Shown in pieces: positions 12,603-25,400 of a stretch of DNA of 64,000 bases (the first letter of the stretch is position 1; each line of letters opens with the position of its first letter). The stretch is from assembly GCF_954871325.1 (NCBI RefSeq), contig NC_088777.1, positions 51,493,974 to 51,557,973 on the forward strand, in the 5' to 3' direction. This stretch comes from Gordionus sp. m RMFG-2023 (lineage: Eukaryota; Nematomorpha; Gordioida; Chordodea; Parachordodidae). The notes under the pieces were generated by a model, which was not told where the DNA came from, searched no databases, and was given only the letters and a program-made list of their open reading frames with translations. The position numbers and the translations under genes are program-made.

Positions 12603-15600
12603 TTAAAATAAAACTTTAGACAAATCGAAGCTCTGAGGATCTATGGTTGGATGGATGTAGCTTTTCTCCCAGTAGGATGAGATGGCCTGGAAGCTTTCCT
12701 GAAAAATGGTGTTAGGCTCTTGATTGTAATAATTTGTCATAGTAAACCCTATAAGTGTGTGGTTTTTGAGCAAAAGACGATTGGTTTGGATTGAAGGAAT
12801 CGTTCCGGAAGAGAAACCGATTATCAATAATCGGCCATCGAATGACAAACTTGATTAAAGTTGATATTTATTTTTATTTTTTCGTTCAAAAGTTCAAAAG
12901 CGTTATTAAAATTTAAATCGTTCTTTAGATTATATTAACGTAGTAGTCATAGGAGACTTTAAGTAATTCAGAGCATCGACTCGATCAACAAATAACTCAA
13001 TGCATTGTAATCGCAAGAAATAAAGAAAAAAAAGAGAAGAGAAGGAAATAGTAATTATTTTTCCTAAATAACAATTATCAATTACTATAATAGCCATCAT
13101 AAAATATATTTTTTTAAAAATAACCATTTGACACAATCCTCGAATATGCTTCCTCCCAATGTCTCGTAGATTAAATCGACACCTTTCCCGTCTGTCAAAG
13201 CTAGAACTTTCTGTTTAATAGGTGATTCTATGATCTTTCCATTTACCTTCTATTTTTATATTTTTTTTAATAATAGATTAAAATTTTTTAAAAAAAGTAT
13301 TAACCTTGCCATTTTATTTAGCGAAATTTTTTAAAGAGAAATTATCAAGAATAATAAATGGCGGCTTAAAAAAAAGAAGTAGTTGGGTAAGTCATTCCTA
13401 TTTATATTTGGCCATTTTAGACGAATATTAGCGGCAATATCTATTTTTTTTTGCAGAAAACTATTACGCCATTTTATTTTCGGTCTTTTTTTTCTTGAAA
13501 ATACAGTTTTAACTTTGAAGAAAACATAAATAAATTAAATGGCATCAGATGAACCCCGGTCCTCGGCTGAAAGTAAAAATCATTTTTTTTTTTTAAAAAA
13601 AAATATAAGAAAGAAAATATAATTTAAAATCATTAATTATACCTTCTTCTCTGATTCGGCATTGACTGACGTTTTGTACAAATTCGATAATTCGATGGTC
13701 GCAAAGGCTCCCTTTTGTCGTATAGCCTCACTTTTCTCCGGGCTCGACGTTACTCCTATAACCTAAACATGTACGCAGGGGGGTTAAAGTTCAAACAACA
13801 AGTTTAAATAACTTTCGACTAAGTGAAGAGGTCTCCTGAAAATTAAATCAAAATGCCTATTATTAATAAGCGTCAGCATCAATTGTTCAATGGGGGAAGG
13901 GTAGGGGAAGTGACACTGTGGTGTTGTTATCCTTCGAGATGATTAGAAACTTATATTCTGAAAAACAAATTGCTTTTTCTAGAAGAAAAATTTTATAAAA
14001 CTATGAGCAAATTTGAGGTAAATTTTTTGAAAGAGCTACCAAGATATATATAAAAATGGGCGGGGGGGGGGGTGAGGGGGGTGAAGTAACAATTCTTTCA
14101 TCTCCCCTAACGACACCTCTGGCATAATATCATCCAAGGACATCCCCAAATTTAGTCGAACAAAAAGAAAACGATGTTTAAGCTACATTAGGTGATCTCA
14201 AATAAGTCTCAAAAGCTACGTAACAAAAATTCGCAGAGACTTATTGAGTCCATTCATAGATAAATCTGGACTAAAAATGCTAATGAGTTTTTTTTTATTT
14301 TAATGAGCGATGAATTACGAAAACATATGATTTCTATTCGATCGGACCCTTGGAAAAAAAAAACTTTTTCAAAGCCTATAAACTAAAATCGCCTTACCTT
14401 GAATTCATAGCGGCGCGATTGCGATCGCGATTCATCAGCTGTTTATGAGATCAATATTTTTTATTTATTAATATTAATTTTTATCTTTAATTCAATTCAT
14501 AATAATAATAATCTAAATAAATAATGATTTTAATAAATTAAAATCTCATAAACAGATTTAAAAAAAAAAAAAATGTCAGCTGTTAAATCGCTGATCGCAA
14601 TCGCGCCGCTATATTTTTTTAGGTTAAAAATAAAATGCGTTTTAAACTTTCGTTTTATAGGCATTCGCGCAAATATCGACAGCCGCCATGCCCACGGCTC
14701 CACCGGCTCCAGTGACCAAAACCTTATCGCTATATATATTAAAAATATTTTTTTTTAGTTTGTAGTAAGCTTAAAATATACCCGCTAATCGGAAGCGATA
14801 AGTATATACGCTAAACGATAGGCGTAGCCATATATATTTTAACTCATGATAATGTTTAGAGAAGTGGGGAATTTTCAATAACTTGCAAATTTTTAAGGAG
14901 GGAAAACGTCCACATATCACCCCCCCCCCGCCGGTCCTTATAGGTTGTCGCTCGAGCGAACATCGCGATTAACTATAAACTAGGGCCTTAGTTATTGATA
15001 GAATGCGATTGAAATTAAAAAAAATAATAATGAGGCTTAGAGTTTTTTTTTAAAAAAAAAATACTATACAATAAACTCCCATGTCTAATGCTAATATTTA
15101 TTTTATTTTTTTTTAAACTCATTTTCATTGGTCAATTTTTGATTCAACTGTCTATCAAGAGAGCAGGATATGTTGAATCAAAAAATAGATTAAACTTAAC
15201 GCAAAAGAAAACTTGTAACAAAAAAAAATAGTTTAGGAAGTCAAGGTTATAAATGTATAAAATCGTCTAGAAAGAAAGAAAGAAAGAAAGAAAGAAAAGA
15301 AAAGAAAGAAAGAAAAGAAAGAAAGAAAGAAAGAAAGAAACAACTCCAATAAACTTTTATGCCAAACTTTATTTTATCTCTTAAAAAAAAATTGACATAT
15401 TACCTTTAAGTCGAGTCGATTGACTTAAAGATTGATAGAATTTTAATGAGATAAACTGGGACCAATACAATGACATATAATAATACCTAGACTGACAATG
15501 CATTCATGATAAAGCATCTGAAAGCGTCGTTGAATGCAAATCAGCTGGAACCGCCATTTTTTCTCATGTTAAATCTACTATTAAATTGATAACTTGCTTC

Positions 15601-18600
15601 TTTATTATCTCCACGATCAGGCAATTCCTTTAATTCTTTAACAATGTTTGCGTCAGACATAAGAATAAATTTGACCTCTGGTTTAAAATGTTTAATAATG
15701 ATTATGGGTAACCAAAATGGCGTCCCCAGCTGTTTTTCAATTGATGTACCACATTTAAATGAATATATCGTCAGTCTAGGTATTATTATTATTATATGTC
15801 AATAGTCCAATGCCTTTATTGGATGGGGGGTGGATAGATGATTTTAATAACACGACATGGTTTCATCGTTCAAATTAATGATAAATACTGTGAAGTTAGG
15901 TTTCCTTTGTAAACCAAGCCGAGGTACGCGGTGATATATGAGGTGTACAACGAACTCGCTACTTTATAATCCATATTTTGCGGTAGGGCAAAACAATTCT
16001 ATAGAGAATAATAAATATATTTTAAAAAATTAATCCTCGATAAACATATATTTCACTAGTTCCAGTAATATATATCAAATATTTATTTACTTAATTTTTT
16101 TAAAAACGGCTACTCAATATTTTAGCCAGAAAAATATTGCTTAAGCCTCAAGATTATGTTTGTAGAAGGAACAAAGGTTTGGACATCTATTAGCGAAATT
16201 TCGAGGCTTGGGAAATATTTCTCCGGCTAAGAGTTAGCCGTTTTAAAAAATGGGCTCAAAACGAGTCGTTTAACATCACTACAATGCACCAAATGAATGT
16301 AAATAAAATGGAAAATAACGTTAATTTTTAATAAGTAGAAAACTTTTTGCGGTAAAATCATGGTATTCGCGAAGCCACCACCATTGGGCAAGAAGGCGAA
16401 AATTTTGTCTCCCTTCTTAAAGTCCTTAACGTCGCCTCCCGTTTCAAGTATTTTGCCACTAACTTCCCGGCCTATCAATTTTTGGTGGATAATAAATATA
16501 TTACTATTATCGAACCAAATATAAAAAATTCTTTTTTTTTGAATGTCTAATCTATTCTACAGTTACAATTAACGTTATAAAATACATATAAACCAAAAAA
16601 AAAAACAATTAGTATCTTATATTCCATACCTGGCGTCCCTTTTAACCTGGGCTGTGATAAAAAATTGTTTGGTTGGGGCATTTTGAAACCACAGAACAAA
16701 CAGTGAACGATTTAAGGACAACTAATGAAGACCGAAAGTAAAATGGACCTGGGGCGGGTTAGGACCCCTCTTAAGAAATCGGTTTCGATTACGTTCCCGT
16801 TAGCAAAATTTCTATCAAATGAAATTTAAATATCTTAAACCCGGGTTTGGGGTTCACATCCCTGCCTTTAACCATACCCTTAGGTATTTTATTTCGTCCA
16901 ATAATTAATTTTATAAAAAGTAATAATTTCTTAAATCTTCACAAGAAGCATGTTCCAAAAAGAAGGTAAAATTTATAACTTTTTAAGTAATTCCTTTTTT
17001 TTATTCGTAATTACGCCAGGAATAAAAAAAATTTTTTAAAAAATTTGGCCAATCAATAATTTTTAAAGAAAGAAAGAAAGATTTACAAATTAAATTACAA
17101 TTATTTATACCAATTAATCAGTTAGAAAATTTATATAAAGGATTGTTAAACATTATTAACCGCTCATAATTTTTTTTTTTTAATATACAGGGAAAAAAAT
17201 GATTCAAAATATAATGATTTATTTCTTTCTTTCTTTCTTTCTTTTCTCTTCTCTTCTAGTTTGGTTAATTGAATGCACTGCTAAATAGAATGAGATAACC
17301 TGCTACGAATGGAACGTCGGGCTTTATTTGATATTTTCCTTGAATCATCAATAGATCGGCGAAGGTTAAGGAACTGGTCTTCGGCTGAATCACCACCTGG
17401 TGAATAATTATAAAAGAGACTATAAATTTTTTTAAAAGTATTTTTACTGCCTTACTAACATGTTGTGAGCTCGGTGATTTTGGCAACTGAAAACGAAGAA
17501 AATATTGGAATTGTTGTCAACCTTAGCCTAAAACCTCTATACCAATGGCTGATAAATCAAATCCAATAGTAATGGTATATTAGTAAATGTCTTAATTTTT
17601 TTTTAAAAATTTATTTACTGAATTTTTGTCGTGGATATAAACGCTAAAAAAAAAATTTTTTTTTACATATGTCTAATTTACCAAAAAGTGATATATATTG
17701 TTTTTGTTTTTAATTTACCCGGAAAATTATTTTTGGTATACAATCATTGGTGATGGAATAATTATCAATTTAGAAAGATTAAATTTCGTTTATTATAGGA
17801 TATCGTAATAGAAGTCAAAGATATTAGAAATTCAAAACTTAAATAATGCAGATTCTGAGAACTTTTTCCTAATCAATAAGCAAAATCATTCAGCTAACAC
17901 CCCTTTTTGGAAAGCGAGGATTTTTTTATTCAATTAAACCCAATCAAGAGTTATATAATAGTAACTACCAATTAGTATTGTAATGTAATGGTATTGTAAG
18001 CCAATCCGATGTAGAGCTCAAACAAGCCCCAACCAAATTACCCCTTCATTCTTGCGTTTCAATCTTCCCCAGAAAAAAAAATTCCATTTAAAAAAAAAGA
18101 TATCAAAATATAAATATAATCGTATTAAATAAGAAAAATAATAATTACTAATATATTTATAGAATGTCAGCTGTTTTAATTTTTTTTTTAACAAATCTAG
18201 TTTTGCCGGATGGATTCCATTATGTGTAGTGTCGGACAATTGTGCCATTAAAATTTAAATCCTTTCTTTAATTTATACAATAAGTGTCACAGAAAAATTA
18301 TCAGAAACTAAGTTGTCCAAGTTCAACTTGGACAGGTTAATGGCAAAACTGTCTGAAATTACGTAGACATTACGTAAATTATATAAATTGACAAGAGGGT
18401 CGCTTACGTCATCTTTTCCTAATTTGTGAGTGGCAGGATCAGGATGTTTGATCTCCTCGATCACGAGCTTTTCGCCATAAGCTTTTACGATGGCCGCCGA
18501 TTTTTTGTTAGCACCCTCGTTCGGTTCCGTAACGGGCTTCGGTGATTGGGCTAAATTTCGACTGCAATATTTGGAGAGATTTGGGAAAATATTTCGATCT

Positions 18601-18650
18601 TTAGGTGCAAATTTAGCGACGTGAAGTATGAAGTGTGTTCTTATATGCAA
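12603..18650 (-). CDS. Quinone oxidoreductase-like protein (MDR superfamily), 8 exons
   Basis: Predicted NAD(P)H-dependent quinone oxidoreductase of the zeta-crystallin/QOR branch, which reduces quinones or reactive carbonyls. Exons in transcript order: 18408-18650, 17300-17396, 16344-16471, 15889-15998, 14648-14729, 13643-13762, 13125-13249 and 12603-12849. Every junction keeps frame. In order the protein shows a basic, Ser/Asn-rich leader (possibly mitochondrial), IVKAYGEKLVIEEIKHPDP, the family motif TFADLLMIQGKYQIKPDVPF, REVSGKILETGGDVKDFKKG, ITAYLGLVYKGN, the Rossmann nucleotide-binding motif DKVLVTGAGGAVGMAAVDI, KVIGVTSSPEKSEAIRQKGA, DGKGVDLIYETLGGSIFEDC and DGRLLIIGFSSGTIPS. About 382 residues. 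The first exon has no ATG in its open stretch; an acceptor-like AG at 18,640 suggests an upstream start. The open frame stops after FDLSKVLF, where relatives continue about 20 residues to a GKVVL-type end; a donor-like GTTTTA at 12,615 may lead to an unseen exon. Several donors are weak (GTTTTC, GTTTAA, GTTATC). Confidence 0.88.
14408..14611. mobile_element. Intronic palindromic element with GC-rich termini
   Basis: The termini GCGGCGCGATTGCGATC and GATCGCAATCGCGCCGC are exact inverted repeats, and each is flanked by TA. A second inner inverted pair (CAGCTGTTTATGAGAT / ATCTCATAAACAG, and TCAGCTGTTAAATCG) continues the palindrome. It is about 204 bp with no coding capacity. The TA flanks suggest a Tc1/mariner-type non-autonomous element. 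It sits in the oxidoreductase intron, 36 bp from an exon. The CpG-rich ends stand out against the AT-rich surroundings. Confidence 0.75.
15271..15340 (+). repeat. (AAAG)n microsatellite
   Basis: About 70 bp of AAAG units with two AAAAG interruptions, inside an oxidoreductase intron. On the transcribed (minus) strand it reads CTTT. It is the only one of the five long arrays in this orientation. Confidence 0.95.
15464..15806 (-). mobile_element. TIR element with an ~84-codon open frame, in an intron
   Basis: The ends TTGACATATAATAATACC and CTAGACTGAC recur in inverse orientation at the two sides (about 15,470-15,496 and 15,770-15,802), giving inverted repeats of about 30 bp. Inside, on the minus strand, an open frame of about 84 codons ends at 15,541. 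It includes SIEKQLGTPFWLPIIIIKHF, MSDANIVKELKELPDRGDNK and SRFNMRKNGGSS. A frame this long without a stop is unusual in such AT-rich DNA. The protein is not recognised; it may be a transposon gene remnant or captured host sequence. It lies in the intron between the exons at 15,889-15,998 and 14,648-14,729. Confidence 0.55.
16098..16283. mobile_element. TA-palindrome family copy, intronic
   Basis: Carries the family signature ACGGCTACTCAATATTTTAG on one side and GAGTTAGCCGTTTTAAAAAA plus AAACGAGTCGTTTAACATCA on the other. The middle has the shared AAAGGTTTGGACATCTATTA motif. It fills most of the intron between the oxidoreductase exons at 16,344-16,471 and 15,889-15,998. The left terminal repeat is shortened. 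Confidence 0.75.
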
Positions 18651-18659
18651 TAAAAAATA

Positions 18660-21060
18660 TTATATTATGATTTATAACCGCCAATAAAATAAGGGCAGGG
18701 CCTCTAAAAATCTAGAATTTTTAAGCGAAATTTTTAATAGGCCAAAACCCGGGCATATAAAACATTGATATATTTTTTATTAAAAATTTTGGGCTAATAT
18801 TTTGTCGATTCTTTGTTATTTTGAGAGATTTCTAAAACTAAATTAAAATACTTTTTGAATTTATAAATTAAATATATATATTGTAAATTTACAAAATAAT
18901 TATACAAGTTATTTTATAAACATAAGAATTAATTAAAAATGCAAAAAATTAGGATTTTAAAATCCACAATCATAATCATAGAAATTAAATACAACATGGA
19001 ATGTTAAAAGAAGGATCTTTGCCCTTTTTGCAGAAGATTATACTGTTCTAAGCAAGGCTATAAATTTACCCCCATCTGATATTCTTAATTTGATTGTATT
19101 CCTACCAACATACCTTAACCTTAACTTTTCCTATCAAAGCGTCGTCCTACATATTATTTATTATATTTTATAATCCATTGTCAACATCAACATAATAAAT
19201 TAAACCAAACCATGGTTATCCTTATCTTTCGATATTAAAATCAAATAATATGGCATCCATTATGCAAAAATAATGCAGTATTAATTTAAAATTGAAATGA
19301 CTATTAAAAGGCTGTGCCCTTGTAGCCTTAAATTTTACTGTAATTAATAAAGATAATAAATTTAGTCTGCGTGGACCAACTTTGTCTAGATGTCCTGGAT
19401 CCAGATAACTAGTTTCTGTACTAGCTCCCACTTTACACTTACCCAATAATGATGAATTGCGAAATAAAAATCCTCTGATGATAGTATTAGCATTCAATAT
19501 GATCCTGCGATACCTTATAATTCAAAATTAAGGATCCAGATCATTTATGGGCTGACACATTCTTGGCCAAAAGCTTTCCATTAACATAAAAATCCTTTTT
19601 GGTAAACTAATAAAATCAAACATACCGGATTGTAATAATTTATTATTATAGGAAAGGTTATTCCATTTTACCCTTCACATCTGTGGAAAAATTGGATATA
19701 GATATCAAAAATTGGATGTCCAGAAAATTTGTACAAAAAAAAACTTGGAGAAATTATGGTAAAACCTGATTGTGGGCCAGATAGGGTTATGTAAAATTAG
19801 GAAGTAGTCTGGGCAAATTTTTTTAAACATTATAGCCAGTTGGGTTGGCAAATTTTTTAAAAACTATAATGAGTTAGTTTTGGTAAAAAAAATATGGGCC
19901 CTGGCCAGACTGGACAACTTGTTTTAAAAATTCTTAATGGACCAAAGTGAGCCTGCCTTGCTAACCTTATTGATAAATTGTGTGGCTCATTGGGACTGGG
20001 TGGGTTTGGCTCATTTCTGGCTTCAACCCTGAATTTATGACTAACTTGACTCGGCTAAATAATTTAACAATATGTGAAAATAACAAGATACAAGTTATAA
20101 GCATAATTAAATGTTCATTTATATTTTGAACTATATTATTATTAAAAGCATGATACTATATTTTGTAATTATAGGAATATGATGATTAAATATGAAATTA
20201 TTCACAGGTTGGTTATATAATATAATGTATCAAAAGGAAAATATAGTTAAATTTAGTAGAGTGCTCATAATTAGGAACATTTTTTTGTGATATTTATAGG
20301 TCTTTGCAGCTGATTTTTTTAGTCTAAATGTCCTTCCTGTTGTTTTGTACAAAACAAAAGCGGTTAGGAGTGGTTATTATATTCTTTGATAGGTTGTCAT
20401 TCATACCTCATTTCAGCATTTATAGATGTCTCTATCTAGCATGTTGAAAAGTGGTACAAAATAGATTCATCCTTTTCAAATGGTAAAAAAAAATGTAAAA
20501 CCGATGATGAGATCAAAATTTTTTTAAGATGCATTTGGGTAGAAACTTTCAACGAAATTGCTTCTTGAAAACTTAAATAATAAAAAAAGTTGACCATTAA
20601 ATTTTATTTGTTTGTAAGCATATTTTTATTATATAGAAAATAACAATAAAATTAAAAATACTTATAAATATTTTGACAAATAATATAATTATAATCATAA
20701 ATTGGTCAAATGAGCTTTGAAAAAAGAATTGAAGCTGTACAAAACTTTTAAATGGAACAATTTCTTAAGTATAAAAAAGTTAAAAAGGTTTTAAAATAAT
20801 TCATTAAGTAAGATATGAATTTTATAATTTTCACTTTCTTATATTCATATAAACCTTAAAAATCCTGCCTGCCTATAAAAAAAAATATTGCGTATTTTTA
20901 TTACATATATACAAAATCAATCAGTATAGGAATCTCATTGCAAGAATAATGTAAACATATAATTACCTTGTTACTAAGCACTATTCAAATATTTTACATT
21001 CATTTTTAAAAAAAATAAATATGCTAAGAATAAAACGCAATATTTTGTTTAAAAAAAATA
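18660..21060. other. Intergenic with possible old repeat
   Basis: Mostly AT-rich. A 91-codon minus-strand frame at 19,222-19,497 contains KCKVGASTETSYLDPGHLDK and could be an exon, but no splice context or family supports it. From 19,740 to 20,040 several TGGGCC, TGGCCAGACTGG and GGACTGGGTGGG blocks resemble a very old GGCCCGG-type element without clear ends. 20,050-21,060 shows nothing further. Confidence 0.35.
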
Positions 21061-21063
21061 TTT

Positions 21064-21071
21064 AAAAAAAA
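21064..21071 (-). terminator. Pol III T-run terminator of tRNA-Arg
   Basis: Eight T residues on the minus strand, one base after the tRNA 3' end, the usual signal for RNA polymerase III termination. Confidence 0.85.
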
Positions 21072-21072
21072 G

Positions 21073-21145
21073 TACCCCTGGCGGGACTCGAACCCGCAAT
21101 CCCCGGTTTAGGAGACCGATGCCTTATCCATTAGGCCACAGGGGC
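21073..21145 (-). tRNA. tRNA-Arg (anticodon CCU)
   Basis: A complete 73-nt tRNA including the discriminator A. The acceptor stem is GCCCCTG with CAGGGGT (first pair G-U). The D arm is GCCT-loop-AGGC. The anticodon stem TCGGT/ACCGG encloses the loop CTCCTAA, giving anticodon CCU, which reads AGG. The T arm is GCGGG-TTCGAGT-CCCGC and contains the internal B-box promoter GGTTCGAGTCC. No intron. The sequence is very close to the animal tRNA-Arg(CCU) consensus and all stems pair, so it is probably functional. Confidence 0.97.
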
Positions 21146-21149
21146 AATT

Positions 21150-24100
21150 TAAATTGACATGTGTGATTTTTCATTATATACTGTAACATTATAAATATAT
21201 CTTTATTTTAAATATAAATAATCTAATAAAAAATGAAATGTATAAATAATCTAGATAGAATTTTTTTAAATATGTTTGATTTTAAAATACTAAAATATAT
21301 TTAAATCCATTTAATGTAATAATAATCATTATTATCGCAAATTTGTAATACATAAACATACCTGTACATCATTAATAAACGGAATAGGCCTTGCTAATAA
21401 GCGAAGAAATTAAATATTTGAAAAAAGGAGAGTGCAATACTATCACTTAGCCTAACAGATTTTGATTAGCGACAGCAATCAAATATGGCAATAACATAAT
21501 TAATTTAATTTTAATGAAATTATCAATTAAAAAATATTATGACAACTAAAATTCAGTTTAAAAGAAATAAATTAATAATAAATATAATAGTTTTGTGATT
21601 TTATGATTAATTATCATTCTGATTTATACAATATAAATATCGAAACAATAAAATATTTAAAATTATCCAAATAATTTTTGGACAAGAATATAAATATATT
21701 ATTAGCCAAATAATCTATCTTATTTTATTGGAACTTTATTTCAATTATACTTTTTTTTCTTTCACGAATTAATTATTCATAATATGTAATAAATAATATT
21801 TGTTGCTCGCAATCTTTATATTTCTTATCAATGATATACAAAAATGTACATATAAAATCAAGTTGATTATGAATATATTTTACAGAAATATAGCGGATAA
21901 AGAATAAATAAAATGACTAATAAAAAACTATAGATGATAAAATCAGCCTTGCCTAAGTTTCTAGGGTCTAACGACAGATGTTATTTAACTCTGTATTTGT
22001 TTGTTTTATTAATTTAGCCAACTAAATAAGTATTTAATTTTGTCTTGTTATGTCTATGCAAGTAATTTTAAATACAGTTTCTTACCATTTGAAATAGGAC
22101 TAAGGGCTCGAAAGTACTTAGAATGTTGGCCTTTCTCATGGTCTTGAGTATTATTGTGATAACTTGTTGTCATTGAAGAATTAAAATGTTTTTATGAATC
22201 TGAGTTTATTTTTGGATTAGAATAATTTATTTTTTAGAAAACCCATCATCCAGCTTACATATGACAATGTATTCACTGGATGCAACCCCTCAGAAATCTA
22301 TACCTACCTCCATAAGCTGCACTTAGGACGCAAGCGCGAGCCCCTGAAAAATTTGAATAGCCCCCTAAAGGAAAAAATTGTTTTTGATAGTTCTCTGAAC
22401 GATATTTTTTTAGAATTCTATTATGTATTATATATAGATTTGATACTATTTTTAAAAAATTAATAAGACTATATTTTTATTAAATTATAATATAAATTAT
22501 ATTTTCATATTGTTAACAATTGCAATTAAATTCTGTGTTAGAAATGAAGTATCAATATCACTCATTTTATTAGTATTATAAAATTATAATTTAATTATAA
22601 AATTATTATCGATATTAATTGGATAATAAATGGATAATAAATATAGCATATAATATGACAAATAAAAATATTTGAAAATAATTCATTTTTAAATTCAATT
22701 TACTAAACCTCTTCCTAGGAAGATTTCTAAGATATGCGAAACTCGTCTGTTAAATCTCTAAGTTTATTCAAATATTTTATATTTATTAGATAATGAAGAA
22801 AGAAAAGATATTGAATTTGAGATGAATGCCTTAAATAAAAAAAAATATTTAAAATAAAGTTTTAATTTCAAACATCCTTAGAAAGAAATTAAAAAGCAAA
22901 AATGTTAAGAGAGATAAAATGGGTAATAAGATATTTTTTGTAAAACAATAAATGTGAGGATCAATCTGAAGATATTTCTGATGATATCAAATTTTCTAAT
23001 ATAATTAAAGATAAAAATGAATATAGGCATGGAATTTGATGAGGATGCTATGGCAAGCCTAAATGTTGGTAGCAAAAATCTATATAAGGGTGGTTTGGAT
23101 ATAGAATAAAAAAATTTTTTTTTTATAACTTTATAATTTTCCCTACTGGCAAATATTTTATAATCGAAATTACTAATATTAATGCTCTTTGATATTATAA
23201 ATTATAATATATTCTATAATCGCAAATAATTAGTAATTTAATAAATAGATAAATATTTTGTATTAAAAAATATTATCTTTTAGCTTACCAAATGTCTTAT
23301 ATTGTTTTACTTATTATCTATATGCTAATGTTAGTATGTATGCATAATATATGATAAAATATGAAATTACGAATACTAGTTCGGAGTATGCAAATATTTA
23401 AAAATAAAATATGATAAAAGGAAACTAGACCGAAACCTGAAAAAAGCGGTCCAGAGGCCGAAAGGTATGGGAGGTTTAGACCCCATAAATATTTTTAATT
23501 ATGCTCCATGGAATTGTAATGGCTAGTAATGTCCCTGCCTACCCCCCCCCCCCCCTCCAAAAAAACTCCACAACTTTTTTATTATAATAGTATTCCCTTT
23601 TAACTTTACATGAGCAGATGGGGTAGGAACAGTTTACAACCAAATTTTTTTTAAGAGAGGTAGGGGGTCGAATTTAAGTGTGATAGACTAGGATATATTG
23701 CTGTAAAAATTAATACTTTTATTATAGATCTATTATAATACAAACGATAACGCTAAACATCAACCAAATCTATATATTTCACAACAATCACAGACATTAT
23801 TTTCCTAATAAAACTATTTATGGACCACATTTAATAGGGTAAAAAATTCTATCACTAAACTCATATTCGTATCGAACAATATATTATAAAATGCTAATTT
23901 TATAATTAGGAGGTTTTTACTTGCATTCATCTAATAAAAAATAACTTATATTCCCTTTTGATAGTTAGAATTATAACAATAATCATTGAAGTTCCTTTTT
24001 AAGTTATGGAGGGAGTGCAATTATTATTATGAAGGTTTAATTAATAATGTGAAAATGGGCAAATATTTTTAGGGGGAATATATAGGTTTTTGAGGGAAGT

Positions 24101-24660
24101 TTGCATCCAGTGATTTTTTTTCTGTCAGGTAGACTTGGTTCTCTTTTATAAATTTTAAAGAGAATATCTTAAATTATTAACCCCCCCTACTAACAACTAT
24201 AAAAATATTGTGAATGTAAATGTGTTATTTTTCAACATGAATTTAATTAAAACTTCCTTAGTTACAATAAATTCATTAATATAGTATATTGTTTGGCATA
24301 AATATGAGTTTGCTTATAGGATGTCCAACCCTTTTTTAATTAAAAAAGATAATAAAAATTATTCAGAAATAGTTCTATTTGGAAAAAAATGTCTTTGAAT
24401 GTGTACCACATATAGATTTGGTTGATGTTCAGCAATATCGTTGTATTATAATCGGTCTATAATAAAAATATTTATACTTGCAGCAATATATTTTGCCCTA
24501 TTTCATCTAAAGTTTTGATAGATGATATCCCCCATTAAATTTATTCTACCCCTAATCTACCAACTTTAAATCCCACCCCAAACTCCCCTCAAAAATTTTT
24601 GGATGCAAACTGTTCTTACCAATCCCGCTCATGTAGACCCTGACCCTTGGTCTTAATTGG
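21150..24660. other. Intergenic, scattered repeat ends
   Basis: No gene seen. Two facing fragments share CACTGGATGCAA (about 22,274 and, inverted, about 24,104) next to a C/G-rich run followed by TATATAGG-like sequence. They may be the ends of one element or two copies of one. A poly-C run lies at about 23,544-23,556. The frame at 24,552-24,767 has no protein character. Confidence 0.35.
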
Positions 24661-24699
24661 TTAAATTTGGTATAAGGAGAGGGTGGGTGTAAAAATAAA

Positions 24700-25400
24700 A
24701 ATAAAAATTTAGTAGAGGTATTAAATAAGAGTTTAAAATATCTTTTGATTGTAATGATAATTATCACTTTACGCGGACGGAACTACTTTTTGGTGGGTCA
24801 GGAATATTTTAATCAACACAAAAAAATTTAATGTAGTTATCGAATAAAAAATTATTTTTGAATCAAATAATAATATTTACATTTGGTCTTAATGAATTGG
24901 ACATGAATGCGAAGGGGGGGGGGTAAAATGTGATTAAATTCATTGTAATTATAATTTATTCTATGTAGGCAGGTCAAGGTCTTAAGGGGTCGGGAATATT
25001 TAGACAACACAGAATATTAATATGGGTATCAAATTAAAGTTTATTTAAATATTTTTTGATTTAAAGTATTCATTCTTGATCTTAATAGAATGAATTTTTA
25101 CACCGAGAGAATTAGGGGGGGGGGGGGGGGTTAGAAAAAATCAAAACGTGATATGAGTATTAAATAAAAGGTAATTAAATTGTCTCGATTGTAATGATAA
25201 TAATCACCCTAAATATGTGGGTCATTTCTATCATGTCAAAATATTATTGGTATTAAATTAACAAATTAAAATATTTTGGCACCAATAAATAGTAATCATT
25301 AAACCATTGAAAATGGTCTGGGGTGGGGGGGGGGTTTATGAATATCAAATAAAGGTTATTAAGAGTCTAATAAATGAAAAAGATAATAATAACTGTTATC
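24700..25400 (+). repeat. Degenerate tandem repeat with poly-G runs
   Basis: About six diverged copies of a unit resembling GGTATTAAATAAAAGTTTAT, followed by a TTTTGATTGTAATGATAATA-like block, start near 24,715, 24,830, 25,018, 25,152, 25,244 and 25,335. Between them lie G runs of 9 to about 18 bases (near 24,914, 25,117 and 25,325) and a GGGTCAGGAATATTT block seen twice. No coding capacity. Confidence 0.5.

Noticed and set aside
18018-18248. 76-codon minus-strand frame in the first oxidoreductase intron (AQLSDTTHNGIHPAKLD)
   Set aside because: The flanking exons join in frame without it (KLGKDD to VVIQPK, as in relatives), and most of it is Phe/Tyr/Leu-rich chance translation.
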